In this document: positions 1-15,000 of the stretch, one piece after another
Layout of the letters: every line of letters starts with the position of its first letter
Numbering within the stretch: the stretch's first letter is position 1
Assembly: GCA_946406115.1 (NCBI GenBank)
Contig: OX291562.1
Span: forward strand, 8,214,001 to 8,278,000
From: Apoda limacodes
Taxonomy: Eukaryota > Arthropoda > Insecta > Lepidoptera > Limacodidae
DNA length: 64,000 nt
Direction of reading: 5' to 3'
Notes under the pieces: generated by a model
The model's input: only the letters and a program-made list of their open reading frames with translations
Database searches by the model: none
What the model was told of the DNA's origin: nothing
Position numbers and translations under genes: made by a program

Positions 1-3000
1 TGTAAAATATAGATTGACTAGTGGCCCACAGGTTTCGATTACACCTTGCCTACGCCTACTGAGAGGCGTGTACAAGTAGTAGTAAGTCATTATCTTAGTT
101 TCTTAAGCACATTGATTTATTCACACCACTACTGGCTTTTTGTTAATGGAAAAGATTGTAAGGAAACCTGCATAAGTCAAATAAAATGCGCGTATGTTCT
201 ATGGCCGAAATGGCTTTGGTTGAAGGTAGGCCGTTCCCCGATATAGCTCTTGACTAATGTTTGACTTACTTCTTGTTCCTTCTTTTTCAGTTGCTCTTGA
301 AGAACAGTGGTATGTAGTTCACAAAGTTTCTTTAGTTCATCTTTCATCTTTTTATTAGCTTCAGCTTGTGCGATCAAACTCTAAAATAAAATTTAAAAAA
401 ATATAAATATATTTTTTTATACAATTAAAAAACGAAACCAATTTTTTTAAAAATCATCACGAGTCATCAAATTAAATCATAGTACAGACCAAGATAAATA
501 ATTTATGAACAATCCTATCATAAGAAAACTATAACAAGGATTGAATTTAGTTTTTTTATCAAGCATTCATAAAATACAAAAAAAATAAATGTGAAAAACA
601 TTTAAAAACCACGCTTCCGTGCTTCGAACTGTATTATACTATCCTATCCTTCCAACATTATAAATGTGATGGTTTTTCTGGATAGATGGATGAATGGATG
701 TTTGTAACTCAATCACGCTTCAACCACTAAATGGATCAGGTTGAAACTTGGCACACATATAGGTTAGGTCCTGTAATAGGACATAGGCTTCTTTTTGTCC
801 CGTAAAATTAAAAGTTCCCGCGGGAATGATTATAACCGAGCATAGACTATAGCTACACCGACAACCGAATTTTAGGTGGACGGAGCCGCGTCAAAATCTA
901 GTATTGTATATAAACATAGAATATTAGGAATAATTTAAATAGTTTTAGACCAGTTTTATCACAACCTAAACAGTGTTCATTGTGTTCAACGGTATAGTGT
1001 TAGGTATAGATTTTATATAAAAAATATGGTTTATTTGCCTTTTTTAGTAATTCCTGTTCCAAAGCGATTTTCTCTTTTTTTAACATGTCTTCCACTTTTG
1101 CGTCAATCAACGCTTTTTCATCACGACCTGAAAGGAGTATTTTTTTAATTAAGAGTAGTTAAAAATGTAAATCCAAACTAATATATATTTGTACTAGCTG
1201 ACCGGGCAGAAGTTGACCGTGCATGATACCGACTGCAGCGACATCTGCCGGGCTGATCTATGAAACCATCCAGGCGCCACCCAAACGCATACCAAAAAAT
1301 CATTCAAATCGGTCCAGCCGTATAGGAGGAGTACAGTGACACACAATTATATATATAAAGATAATATGATGTGTTCTGAGGAATTGTTCGAAATGTTACC
1401 CACGGCTACATTCTACCATCGCACCGCTTGCCATAGTCAGGGAATTCATCCTCACACCTTAGAACGTATATGGTCACGTACAATGCGGTTTCAGGGAAAC
1501 TCCTGCGAACGCTTGGGTTGTGTAATGAGCTCCCTGCTAAGGTTATCTTTAAGGTCTACAATGTGGGGTTCTTTCGGCAAAGAATGTGTCAAATGGACGA
1601 AAAATGAGATAGGCTACTTTTTACCGAAACATTTAATTGCTAAGCACACTTTCTTCAAATAATCAATGACTTGCAATAGAAATCCCACAATCGAATTTAG
1701 CGCAGACGTAGCCGCGGGCAAAAGCTTGTTAATAATAAAAAAAAAAATTAATATTCCAGAACATTACTAAGCAAACAAGGTTTGTTCTATATAAGTACCA
1801 AACAAAGGATACTAACGTACATTTTATTTGTAAAATACATACATATTATATATAGAAAAGACAGACACAAGACAAATACAAATCTCCATGACATAAATGT
1901 TTGTCCTGTGCAGGGATCGAACCAACTCCCCATGGATCGGGAGGCAGTCCCTACTTAAAACTGAGTCGCTGAGCATACGTTTTTAAATTTATTATTTTAT
2001 AGCAAACTCTACTACAATTTGGCATGTTGTAACTACAGTACAGTAGTTATTATCCTACTGCAGGGTACAGGCCTTTTATTAGAGAAAGGAGGCACAGTGC
2101 GGATTGGCAGGCGTTATCAAGCTAGTGGCCAGACGACTATCAGAGTTTTAGATCCGTTCATATTTGATAACGTTGGGTCGTAATGGCGCGCCATTGCTCT
2201 AGTGGCAGTATATGTGCCCAGATCAAACGAATCGGCCAAATCGCATGTGGAGCCAGCAGACTGTAGACGATTGTGTACAGTCTGTTTGTGATCGACCGAG
2301 ACCAGGGAAATGTTTGATTCGATTAAATTGTGGGACTATTTTTAGGAGGAAAATGGTATTCAAAACGTGTCTGTCCGTAATGTAATTATTTGCCTCAGCT
2401 GTTATACGCCCCGCCACTAAAGGGGTACAGGCCGTTCCTTGATAAAGGAGGATTAGGCCACAGTCCATAACACTGGCCTAGTGCTTCTTGAAGGACATTG
2501 TCGAGCTGGCACACTGGACTGTCAGTTTTTAAGACTAAAAATGTCTTATCACCTGATTTACAAATTGAAGAATAGAGATTTCGAGACCAGTATATTTAGA
2601 AAAAAATTAACCACTCACAGTCTATGGCTTTCTGGATTTTCCATTCTCGCACCGTCTGTAATTCAGCTAATTCATTTTGCAGATATTGAATCTAAAACAA
2701 TAATATGGATTTTAAATTTGAAATCCATTGATAACAAAATGACGATTATAAGGCGCCATATTGTTACATAACACATTTTTAACATACCTGTTTCATAACA
2801 AATATTAGAAACATATCAGTGTCTCCTTTAAACTCTATTTTCCGTCCGTTTAGATCAATAAATGGGAAAAGGGCTTGCAATTCGTCTCTGAACATCGTAC
2901 GAGCCTCTTCCACCTACAAAAAATAACAATAGGTTATCCCAAGATAACAAAAAAGCCACATACAAACATAAGACCCGGTATCTTGACTAGAAGTTTCAAG

Positions 3001-6000
3001 ATTTACTCGCCCACCGCACATGACAGTTTAAAACACTGCTATAGCACGGACGCGAAGCACGAAAGATTTCGTACATTGACCTTTTAGCCTATGTTCTGTG
3101 GTCAAAATAGTAGTAATTTCTGATGACAGCGGTCATCGCATCAGTGCGAGCGCGACGGCAAATAATTATGCGCGCGCAACAGAGACAAATAGTGACCGGT
3201 CATTGAACGAAATTCTTCCTGCTTTGCGTCCGTGCTATATCTAATATCACGTGCACGACCAAAATGAGCGAGACAAAAGACCACAGCGCTTTTCAGTATA
3301 AGAAAACGTGAGCGTAAAATCGTTTTTTTGGTATTTACTTGAAAACTAACTCGATTTTTTTAAGATTTCATTAGAAACAACCGTGGACCATCTAGTTAGC
3401 TAGCCATTAACATGAATTTTTTTTTTTTTTTTATACCACTAAGGTGGCAAACAAGCCTACGGTCCGCCTGATGGTAAGCGGTCACCGTAGCCTATGGACG
3501 CTTGCAACACTAGGGGCATCACTCGCTCGTTGCCCACCCTTCAGAAATCTAATAACTTCTTTTTTGAAGAAGCCCATACTGTAGTCCTTAGAGAAAACCT
3601 TGGCAAGGCGCTCATTCCACAACCCAAGGGTTCGCGGGAGGAAGTTTCTCTGAAACCGCACTGTACGCGACCATTTTGGTTCCAAAGTGTGAGAATGAAT
3701 TCCCTGTCGATGGCGAGCGGAGCGATGGTAGAAAGTAGCCGTGGGCATCATTTCGAACAATTCCTCAGAACACAATCCATTGTACAAGCGGTAGAACACA
3801 CACAGGGAGGCAAAGTCTCTCCTCAGACTTAAGGGCTCGATACCGCAAGTGAGTTTGGGATCGTCGACAATTCTCACAGCCCGTCGTTGAACCGAGTCAA
3901 AAGGGCCAAGCTGGTATCCGGGTGCACCCGCCCAGAGATGGCAGCAGTACTCCATATGGGGCCGGACTTGCGACTTGTAAAGTAGCAACCTTTGCCCCGA
4001 CGTGAAGTACTGCTTCGCTCTGTTGAGTACACCAAGTTTTTTGGACGCCAGCTTTACCTTGTCTAGCAAATGATCTCGGAACTGAACATCGCTGGAGATG
4101 TCAACGCCAAGGATCCCAATGCTCTTGGAGATGGAGAGGGGAGTGTTCTGGAATTGTGGTACTGGTGTCTTTGAAGGGTTGAATCGGACCAAGTTTTCCC
4201 GCCCCCAGTCAGAGACCTTGAACAGACCGATCTCGATTTGAGACACAAGTTCTTCACGCTTTTCCTCCACAACGGAACGTGGGATGCTTGCACGGCCCGT
4301 GTAATAAGCGTCTCCAGTACTGTCATCTGCATAGCAATGTATGTTGTTGATGTCCAACATATCATTGATGTACAGTAGAAACAGCGTAGGAGACAGCACA
4401 GAGCCTTGCGGGACACCAGCATTAATGTCCATGCTATCAGAGCAACTACCGTCAACTACGGCTCGTATGCTTCTGCCGGACAAAAAGCTAGCCACCCATT
4501 TGCACAAACCCTCGGGCACTCCGTAAGAAGGCAACTTCGATAGAAGACCCCGGTGCCAGACCCGATCGAACGCCTTCGCTATGTCTAGGCTACATGCCAA
4601 TGCCTCCCCCTGACTCTCAATGGCTAGTGCCCATCGGTGTGTGAGATACACTAGAAGGTCACCAGTTGAGCGACCGTGGCGAAAGCCATATTGACGGTCA
4701 CTGATCAGGTCGTGTTTTTCTAGGTATCTCAAAAGCTGTGTGTTGATCACACGCTCCATCACCTTGGAGAGGAGAGAGGTTATAGCGATAGGCCTGTAAT
4801 TCGATGGATCTGATCTATCACCCTTTTTGGGCACCGGGTGCACATTCGCAGTCTTCCATGAAGACGGAAATTGCCTAGTGTGGTAGGAAAGCGTGAAGAG
4901 GCGCGTGAGTACAGGACATAACTCAGGAGCACACTGCTTAAGCACCACTGCTGGTATGCCGTCTGGCCCACTCGACTTATGAACGTCCAGGGAAAGCAAC
5001 GCCCGCCGGACCTCGCGCTGTGTTATAGAGATTTCCGGCATGGTCTTACCGCACCACGGTAAAGTAGGTGGTACAGCGCCTTCGTCGTTCACATTCGAGT
5101 TAGAGGCAAAGAGACTGCCCAATACATCGGCTTTCTCTTTTGCACTGTGGGCCAAGTCACCATCGGTCTTTCGCAGTGGTGGTAATGACGACTGGCAGAA
5201 GTTCCCCTCGGCAGCTTTAGCAAGCGACCAGAAAGCACGACTCCCAGAAGGATAGCTCGCAAGTCGCCCACCTATTTTGCCGATGAATTGGAATTTTGCT
5301 CTGGCAGTTGCTTTCTTACTGAACCTCGAGGCAGCATTTAATTTGCGTTTTAACTCAGAAATATTCGGATCCTTATTATTACGAGCCGTGGTCCAAGCCT
5401 CATACGCAGTTTGCTTAAGAATTTTAGCTTCTCTGCAAGACCTATTAAACCACGGTCGTTTTTTGACGCCGGCAGCTACTCGCAGGTTAGGAATGAAACA
5501 TTCCATACCAGCGAGGATTGTGTCAGTGACTGCGGCTGCGCAGACGTCAGGATCTTCTGAGCTATAGCAGATCTGCCTCCACGGGTACGATGCATAAAAT
5601 TCTCGCAATCCATCCCAGTCTGCCGACTTATAATGCCACACACGATGCCAATTAGTTGGCCCAGAAGGATCAGGTTGTGTGCATGACATTTGAGTCCGGA
5701 CGAGACAGTGGCCCGAGGAGCCAAGAGGCGCATCCACTGAGACGGAGTATCTATTCGGACGTGTAGTCAGCAGAAGGTCCAGTAAGGAGCTTGTATGGTC
5801 CTCTATATCTGGTATTCTCGTTGGAGAAAGTACCAGCTGAGAGAATCCATAGGTCAGAGCAAATTCATGAGCAGATATCCCTGCATAGTTATTGGTTCGA
5901 GAACTGAGCCACTCACGATTGTGGGCGTTAAAGTCTCCCAAAATAACTAATTCTGCTGTAGGATATTGCTCTAGAACTTTGTTAGTCGTCAAACTCGTGC

Positions 6001-9000
6001 GTGAAGAGTCGAGTTACGTCCGTGTCACCGCTATGAGACCTGTATAGGCACGCATAGATACGAGTGTGGCCCCCATGATCTACGCGCACCCACAATATCG
6101 ACAGGTCCCTGTCTTCAAGGCTATGAAGTCGGCGACAGCAGATATCTTCCCGGACGAACATACATTCACCGGCACGACTCAAAAAATTGTGCTCGAGTTT
6201 GTAGCCGGGATAACGAAGGTATGATGTATCGGCCGGGCAGGATATCTGCGTCTCCGTTAGAAAAAGAATGGACTGCGTTAAGATTTGCGTGAATACCCCT
6301 TATGTTGCAAAAATCCACATTATATGTGGATGGAGTAGCCGCTGTAAAAACTCTTTTCTTTTTTCTGTTCCTGGCCATTTTGTTTGAAGTTACTTAGACT
6401 ACGGATGAGGATTCACTGCACAGACAGCTTAGAAGACAAAAAGTTGCGGTACTAAGACTGCCGAAGCTCAACACAGATGATACGGTTGCTGGCACGGCGG
6501 GCGGAAGGGCCCCTGATCCCCCTCTGTTGTAGTAGCCGGGTCCACTCCGGTCTCCTTCTCCGGCACGACTACTACTTCAGAGACTTTACACAGGTTGGCG
6601 GATCAGCCTCCCAGGGCGGAGATTAAGTGATCCCTGGGTTCGGGAACCCGTTCAACCTGCGGGCGGCCAGCGGTCAGCCGTTTCATCAGGTCTCCCTGAC
6701 CGCCGAACAAGCACGCCGCGTCTACGCCGAGCAATGACAGCAACAAGCACCGTCGGTCCTCCGCTGTCCGCGCAGCGAATCCTCAAAGAGAGAGCTCTGG
6801 CAACCTTACTCACCGCCAGGAACACAACACTACTCAATGTTAGTGTTATTGTGGCCGCGGTTCTCTGTAAGGTGAAGGTACTTTCCCAGTTTGGGCCGCT
6901 CATTCGAGCAAGTACTCGCTATGCCCCGCTTTATTTGTTCGGGCAGCTTATTCGAGCGAGTACTTGCAGTGCCCTACCTCTCTTAAAATGAATTTTAATG
7001 TTATACGTTACGGAAAGCGATTAGCGGTTTAAAATAAAAAAATTTTAAACCTAAAATATTGACTACAAGTATTGATTTTTTCCATTTAAAAAGTGTTAGT
7101 TGGCGTTGGTCAAAATACCTTTTAACTACAATATCAAAGGTTTATATAGTTTCGCCAAAGCACACAACATGGGTAAAGTGAGAGACCAGGTACATAATAA
7201 AATAGCCCGTTTGCTGACGGGATTTTAAGAATATTGAATATGACATCTATTCACAGAGTTTGAAGATATTTCGCGTCTCCATTTCGAACTTCTGTCAGAT
7301 AATGAAATAAAACACATTTAAAAACGAAATACATTTGAAATCAAACTAATTGATGATAATTCAAAACCCATTTTAGTTTTATTTCTTAAGATTAGAAACA
7401 GTTTTGCGGCGATGAGCTCACCACCATGATAAAAGAGGCTAAAACATTATGATGTGGGTATGTTACCAGCCACTGGTTAAACCCTCCGGGGAATAAAGGC
7501 GGAGATGTTATACATAAATACATTATTATATGTAGTAAAGAACTTATGTGCAATTCCATGTCATTATGTCCATAGTTTGAGTTTTAAAAAAAACTAGAAT
7601 AATTTACATAAAAAGAAATAATAAAAGTTGTTTATTTCCTTTTTAAGTTGGAATAAAAATCTAATAAAAATAACCATAATCACTATGAGAATCAAACTAA
7701 AATTAAATCAACAAATCGAAAGTAATTAAAATAATGATAATTATAAATTATCGTTTATTGTACTTTACGTTTAAGTTTATTGTACTTCTGAATTGGCCTT
7801 TTATTCTTTACGAGGTATCCGTATCGGCCTCATACGACCCCACTGTTGGGGCATGGCCTAATGGTGATTTAGGGTCATAGTCCACACGCGGGCCCAGTGC
7901 GAATAATGGACTTAACATGTCTTTTTTGACATATGCAGGTTTTCTCACGAATTTTTCCTTCAACGCTAAGCTAGTGGTGTGAATAATCAATGTACTTGAT
8001 AAATTAAAAAAGAGACTAAATGTTACACGTGGGGCTCGAATCTCTGCTACTCAGGACGCAAGGTGAAATTGAAATCTCTGGGTCACCACCGACTTGTTAT
8101 TTCCCAAAGGGGTTCACCAGTGGCTGAAAAACACACTCACATACCAACCCAGTCCTGCGTAACAAGTGGTATGCGCATCGCCTAAATACCTGGACTTGGC
8201 TGGTTTTTATATTATATGTCCCATAAGTCGTAAATACCAGCTTTATAGTAATAAGCGGTAAAATGTAGGACCAGTGGTGGAATAATATACTCCTTTGCCA
8301 ATTCTAGGCAAAATATAAGTAGTAAGTCAGGTTTGGATACGGAACCTTATGATCAACATAGATTTTATAATCTTACCTTATTCCAGTATCTATCACTGAG
8401 TATAGCCTTTTCAAGTTCATCACTATACTCTTTTTCGGCAGTGGCTAGATCTGTTCGAAACCTTTTTATAAATCGCTGAGTTTGAGCTAAACTTTCTGGG
8501 GGAGCCTGAACTCCAGCTTGTATCAGACGATCTAAAGTGTCTGTAAATAGAGAACACAGAATAAGAGAAATCTCTCTCTTCAAAGCTAAAGGTTACCAAA
8601 TACGAGACAGATGTTTTATCTGCGAGTTTTTATTTAGATTACATCACTGTCGAGGCCGTGAAAGTAATGACTTTGCTGGATGAGTAGTGTTTAAAGGCCA
8701 AGCCGAAGATAACACGGTCAATAATTAAGAATTATTCTTTGCTTTCAATTGGACGAAAAACCCTGCCCTTTGTTTATTTATAATAATAAGATAAAAACAA
8801 TGCAAACGCCATGCAAAGGAAAATAGTATAGAATTTTAGTGAAGTTTACTAACTCCTTCCTTCTTGTGTACTTTTTTTCAACGTTATCAAAACTTTTCCT
8901 AGCGTTTTTGAGTGAGTCAATTTCTTTTTATTCAAATTAGGTTTTCACAAACACTTTTAAATCTTTAAAGTTATAAAATACTATTTTTCGAATTTAAATT

Positions 9001-12000
9001 GAAAATATAATAACTGCGCTGTGTGTGTACCTTAATTGATTAGTATTATCAGCGGTTCGCCGCCATTACGACTACACGGCTATTTGTAAAATCGTAATAA
9101 ATAAATTAATACATAGTGCAAAAACAATTTAAACACATCAAAACCGTGTAAAACACTTCCGATAAAGAACTTGTGTAATGATTAGGCTACAAAGTCTAAA
9201 AACAACACGGCAAGTGAGAATTTAAAAACACGCGTTACAAGTGTTTATGTACTAATAAATTAACTAAAGTGCATTAAAAACAATCAAATACCTATAGTTT
9301 AGTGTAGTGCATTAGAAAATAATCATAAATAACCTTATTCTGCAAAAAAAATTTAGTATCTCAAACATCGATAACATAACCTCAATACATACACGGCGAA
9401 TATGGAAGAACAAATGGCTATGCTGATAGAAAAAATGAAGGAACAGCTAAAACAACAAACAAAAGAGATAACCGAAAACATTACTGCCTCTTTCAGCAAA
9501 AATAGATGAAAAATTAAAACCCTTGCTGGAAGAAAACAAAAAAAACAAGCAGGATATTGATACCCTAAAATTCAAAGTTTTTGCCCTGGAAAAAGAGGCT
9601 AGGATGAACAATTTAATCATTCAGGAATACCGGAAACAGAAAAAAGTAACATGGAATGATTAAAAATTGAGACCAGTTCTCAAAACTTTAACATTGTATT
9701 GGAGAAAAATTAGAATCCTGAAAAACAATAAGAACTTCCCGAAAAATGTATATGCAACAGAAGATTTTCCTAAAGAAATCTTGAAAAAGAGGAAAGACCT
9801 AAAAATAAAGATGGAAGAAGAAAGAAAGAAAGGAAAAATTGCATTCAATAGATAGTCAAAGATGGTCAAAATGGGAAAAGGAAAAGATCACCATCTAGTT
9901 CACCCACTGTAACACACACTCTACCTCAATTTTTCCTGAAGAACATAGTTCTCGTCCTCCTGGTAAATTAAATAAAACACAGATATTCCCCTTAATGAGA
10001 GCTCGATCCGCATCTACAAGCGGAAAAGAAAAAGGAAATTTTCAATAACGAAGCTGACATCGGCAACCGGATCAAAAACACAAAACTTAATTACCTCAAC
10101 AGTAAAAGTAAATAACAGAACATGTCCCAATCCGGCTGGTCCCCGTGGGACATTAGACCACGACCCTTCAACATCAAATCTTGAACCCCATCAACTAATG
10201 AAATTGCAAACAAAACAATTATACTCAACTAACAACAACACGACAAAACAAAATAAAAAGAATCGACTATATGTGTGCACCTACAATGTACGATCATTAG
10301 TGGCTAGCTCGAGACAAATCGAATTGAACAATGCTTTAGACAATATCTCCTGGGATATCCTAGGTCTATCAGAAACTAAAAAAGGAGGCATATACATATC
10401 TGAAACTGAAAAATATATATTATTTAACTCTGGCGACAAAAGTGGTAGAAATGGAGTGGGGTTTATAGTTAAGAAAGCATTGAAAAAAATATAATAAATT
10501 TCATAGCGGGCACAGACCGTGTTGCAAGACTGGATATGGAGTTCGATAAAAAAAGTATATAATTTTATCCAAGTATATGCACCTACCAAACAATCAACGG
10601 TGGATGACCTCGAAACTTTTTACAATGATATTAGTAGTGCTATATATAATTCAGGTTGCAATGTAATACTAATGGGTGATTTAAATGCCAAAATAGGACA
10701 GCCTTCTTGCGAAGATAAAATAGTCATGGGCCTATGGGGTTATGGCAACAGAAATAAAAGAGGAGAAACTTTCTATAGAATTCTGTATGGAAAAACAAAT
10801 GCACATAATGAATACTTACTTCAAAATGAATCTAAAACAAAGATGGACCTGGCATTCACCTGACAATAAAACCCATAATGAAATAGATTTTAATATAACC
10901 AAAAATACAAGTGACATAGAGGATGTGCAGGTTATTGGAACGTCACACCCAACAGACCATAGACTTATTAGAGCAAAACTTATTGTTAACAACAAGACTA
11001 AAAGATCAAGAACTGCTTATAGAAATAAAAATAGAACAGAACAGTTAAAAAATGTATTTTTAGAAAAAAAGCTCAAAAATAAAATTTACAACAAGAATAC
11101 TATTCTGGAATAACCGAAAACATAAAATATAGTATAAAAAAATTACCATCGAAGCATGGAAAAAATACCAAAGACATAAATATTACACCTGATGTAGTTT
11201 ACATGATATCACAAAGAGAAGAGTTAAAAAAGAAAAGAAATAAAACTAAAGAAGAAAAGAAAAAATTAAGTGCGCTATACTGGAAAATAAGCAAAACCAT
11301 TAAAGCTAATATCAAAATTCACCAACAAAAAATTGTTGAAGAAAAGTTAGACCAAAGAAGTTCAGTAAAGAGGGCAGACAAAAGACTGCAGACTTCATAC
11401 ATGGATAGTCGCACTGAAAAATAATGCAAACTGTGAGCAAACTAACAGGAAGTCAATAGTGAACATAGCTTCAGACTTCTACAAAGAACTCTACAGTGCC
11501 AAAGACGTAATTAATGGAGAAAAATTATAACAGAAACCATGTAGACACTCAGTGTGTACCGCCTTTTTTAACTTCAGAAATTAAAGAATCTTTGAAATCG
11601 TTTAAAACATGAAAAGCCCAGGCAACGATGAGATCACAAATGATACAATAAAAGCTATTATTGAACCTCTTACCCCAATCATAACAACACTGTTCAATGA
11701 AATAATATCTCAAGAAATCATACCAGAAGAATGGGAAATGTCAATTATAACATTATTGTACAAAAAAGGCAGCCCTTTAGATATCGGAAACTACAGGCCA
11801 GTCAATCTTCTATCTGCTTTATACAAAGTCTTTACAAAAAGTCTTTACAAAAACGATATTAAGAAGAATCATGCCTACTATTGAATTTAATCAACCTAGA
11901 GAACAGGCTGGTTTTCGTCCCAAGTTTTCAACAACTGACCATATTTTTGTACTAAACCAGATCATAGAGATATACACCGAATTTAAAAAAGATCTTTACA

Positions 12001-15000
12001 TAGCTTTTGTAGATTATGCCAAGGCGTTCGACTGCATATCACACACAGCACTATGGTACGCTCTGCTCAAGCAAGGTGTGCATCACAAGTACATTACGCT
12101 ACTAAAGACAATATATAGAGAGAGCAAGGCAGTTTTCAGGTTGGAAAGAAAGGGCAGCCCGTTTAAAATAGAAAGAGGTATCCGACAAGGCGATCCCATA
12201 TCTCCTAACTTATTTACAGGCTACTGGAAGACATATTTAGAAAACTAAACTAAGAGAACTTTGGAGTGACCATAAACGGCGAGAGATTAACGCATCTAAG
12301 GTTTGCTGATGATATTATAATATTCAGCAAGAACTATAATGATCTAGAAATTATGCTACAAAGTCTGGATCTTGAAAGCAGAAAATGTGGACTGCACATG
12401 AATGCAACCAAAACTTGCATAATGACAAACACAGTCAGAAAACCTATTAAGATAGATCAACAAAGTCTGAATTACGTTGACACATACACATACTTGGGAC
12501 AAAACATAGGTTTCGAAAGTCAAACCCTGAAAGAAGTAGACACACGCATCAAAATGGCGTGGAGTAAATATTGGATGCTTAAACACATATTTAAGTCCAA
12601 ATTACCCATCAGGCTAAGAAAGAAAGCCTTTGACACTACCATCTTACCCGTGTTACTGTATGGATGCCAATGCTGGTCACTAACAAAGGAAATAATAAGG
12701 AAGCTTCAAGTATTCCAAAGAAAAATGGAAAGGAGCATGCTGGGGATCAAACATAGCCAAAGAGTGCGAAATACGAAACAGAACTAAGCTGAAAGATGCT
12801 GCCGAGATGGCTTGTAGATACAAATGGAGGTGGGCAGGTCATGTTGCACGAGCTACTGATGGACGTTGGAGTGAGCGTGTGCTTCATTGGTGGCCACGAG
12901 AGGAAAAGCGTCCTCAAGGTCGTCCCAGACGTCGATAAGTGGGACCTGGGCAAGACTGGCGGCCGACAGAAAACCATGGAATGCGTTGGAGGAGGCCTTC
13001 GTCCAAAATTGGACTCTCCAATAAAATTCAAATGTTTTAAATAATAAAAAAAAAAAAAAAAATTAAATGTATGTATTGTAAATAATTTGGGGAATAAAAG
13101 GCTTTATTATTATTATTATTATTATTATCAGCCATATCGTAAGATGTATGATTTGATAAAGCTATCGTATACTATCTGTCTTGTGTGTGAAAACCTTAAT
13201 AGGGCGGGTCCAGCACCAGATTCGCCATTTCTCTCGCACCCACACACCACTTTATTTTGTGTCTCTACTGCATGTTACTGTACAGGGGACGACCACACTT
13301 CACTTCGATCAATTACTCTTTATATGTAATTTTAGTGGCTTGAAATAAAATAAGTGTACAGTAATCATTTATTTATAAATGTTTGTCTGAAATACTCCAA
13401 GTTGACATGGTATTGGTTTTTTAATTATTGTATGGCATATTTAAATTTTCTATTTAAAACATTGATTGTATACTATTTTTTTTGGGATTTTTTTTAAAAG
13501 AGTAACTATCAATTTTCTTGCCGGGTTTTTTTCAGTAGAAATCAACATTTGAACCGAAGGGTGGGCGGGAGCTATCAAAAAATAGTATTTCATAAATTTG
13601 ATGATTCAAAAGTGTCAAAAGGTAAAAACCTGATTTGAATAAAAAAAAATTACTGTGACTTTGCGTTTGATTTATTTTAAATAACATAATTGGGATCGAA
13701 CGAAATCTAACCCAATTTCACGTAGGTGGAGATGGAGGCTCGGCAAACGTCGTGCATTATTTATTTTTTCAAGATTAAGATTTAATAGCAAATTATTTAA
13801 TTTAAATAAATCAAACGCAATCAAGAAAAAAAAAGTATTTACACTAAAATAACGCAATTTGAAAAATCTCATGTGAGATTAGGGGGAGCGTGGAATCGAA
13901 CCAAATGTCACGCCATCTCACCAGAATAGGCGCAAAATCTCCAACATCGTCTCACGTAATTAATGGCCCCCTAACATTGAATCAAGATTTAATTGAACCA
14001 TAATATAATATTAATAGAACATTAATAAAATTAAGAACTCACCAATAGCAAGCTTTGCTTTAGCAGCTGCTGCTTTGGCTTGCTTTGCATTGGAGTCCCT
14101 CTCTTTGACAGGGCCTTGTAGTGCTGTGTAAAATTTGCTTTCTAATTGATCTAGAGGTGTCTCTATTAACTGCAATATAAAATGAAGAAATAATTGATTT
14201 AATAAGATCAGTAAGTTAATCTTCTTAAAGGTTAACCGCCATCATTGTTTTTTCATGCATTATGATAAAGTTCATTCAACTTTACCATAATCTGCGAAGT
14301 TCCCTAAATTTAACTATATACTTTGATTTTTTAAGTACGATCGGTTTTTTTTTTTTTAATGCAAAGTGATATTTATGGAACTTCAAATGTTATAAGGCAA
14401 ATCAATTTTGTATGATTTTGTGCAGAGTTGACCCTTAACCAACATTTAACACAGTGATAATTATTTCTTAACAACGATGATGCAAGACCTTTACATTATG
14501 TTTTTATTCCCATATGATTTGAACTTAAAATACACAATTTGCTCTTATAACTTGTATCATGAAATTTTCTGCAAACCACAGATAGCAATGGCGTCATGCC
14601 ATACCAATGTTCGTGACATAATGCTACCGACAGCAGAGGAAATGGCAGAATTTTTTAACCCAGTAGCTTCTACATACAAACCAACTGCTACCCGCGACTT
14701 CGTTCGCGTGACCTTGAATATAATGCAATAAGATACATAAAATACACTAATTTGTTAAAGCGACTCGCGCGCCACCTATTGTAAAATTTAACCTCTCTTA
14801 AAAATATCTCTATTTAAAAGTATTATTAAAGGAGCACACAAATGATATATGTAAATGTAATATACTCTTAAAAACTCTTAAAATCAAATACAATTTACAA
14901 TGTGTATGTACCTTGTTTAGTGCTTTATTATAGTTGGCACACTGTTTAGTCGCTTTTCTAAAACTATCCACAGCAATTTTAGTATTTTCGTGCATTTCAT

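Larger units (their letters stand above)
3419..6985 (-). mobile_element. Jockey/CR1-like non-LTR retrotransposon, nearly full length, broken
   Basis: A LINE inserted in a MIC60 intron, reading opposite to the window. Its 3' end is a poly(A) run (poly-T on the plus strand at about 3419-3432) preceded by a GC-richer 3' tail containing CCGCTTACCATCAGGCGGAC. That tail recurs at about 48297 and 51650. The 5' part up to about 6985 is GC-rich against its AT-rich surroundings. The exact 5' end is not resolved. Fragments of the same family lie at 1355-1665, 48060-48353, 48440-48800 and 51640-51815. Clade assignment (Jockey or CR1/Daphne) is uncertain. Confidence 0.85.
8990..13135 (+). mobile_element. 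RTE-clade non-LTR retrotransposon, decayed
   Basis: LINE in the 5.5-kb MIC60 intron, antisense to that gene. The 5' part (about 8990-9400) looks like an untranslated leader. ORF1 remnants start at 9402, and endonuclease and reverse transcriptase follow from about 10198. The tail ends AATAAAAGGCTTTA then (TTA)n at about 13106-13130, a typical RTE-type end. Many frameshifts and stops show it is dead. RTE C-terminal fragments also occur at 36632, 37490, 61720 and 62080. Confidence 0.85.

Noticed and set aside
46..246. Open frame at the left edge
   Set aside because: No domain. It lies in a MIC60 intron and contains a repeat-like TAAGGAAACCTGCATAA phrase.
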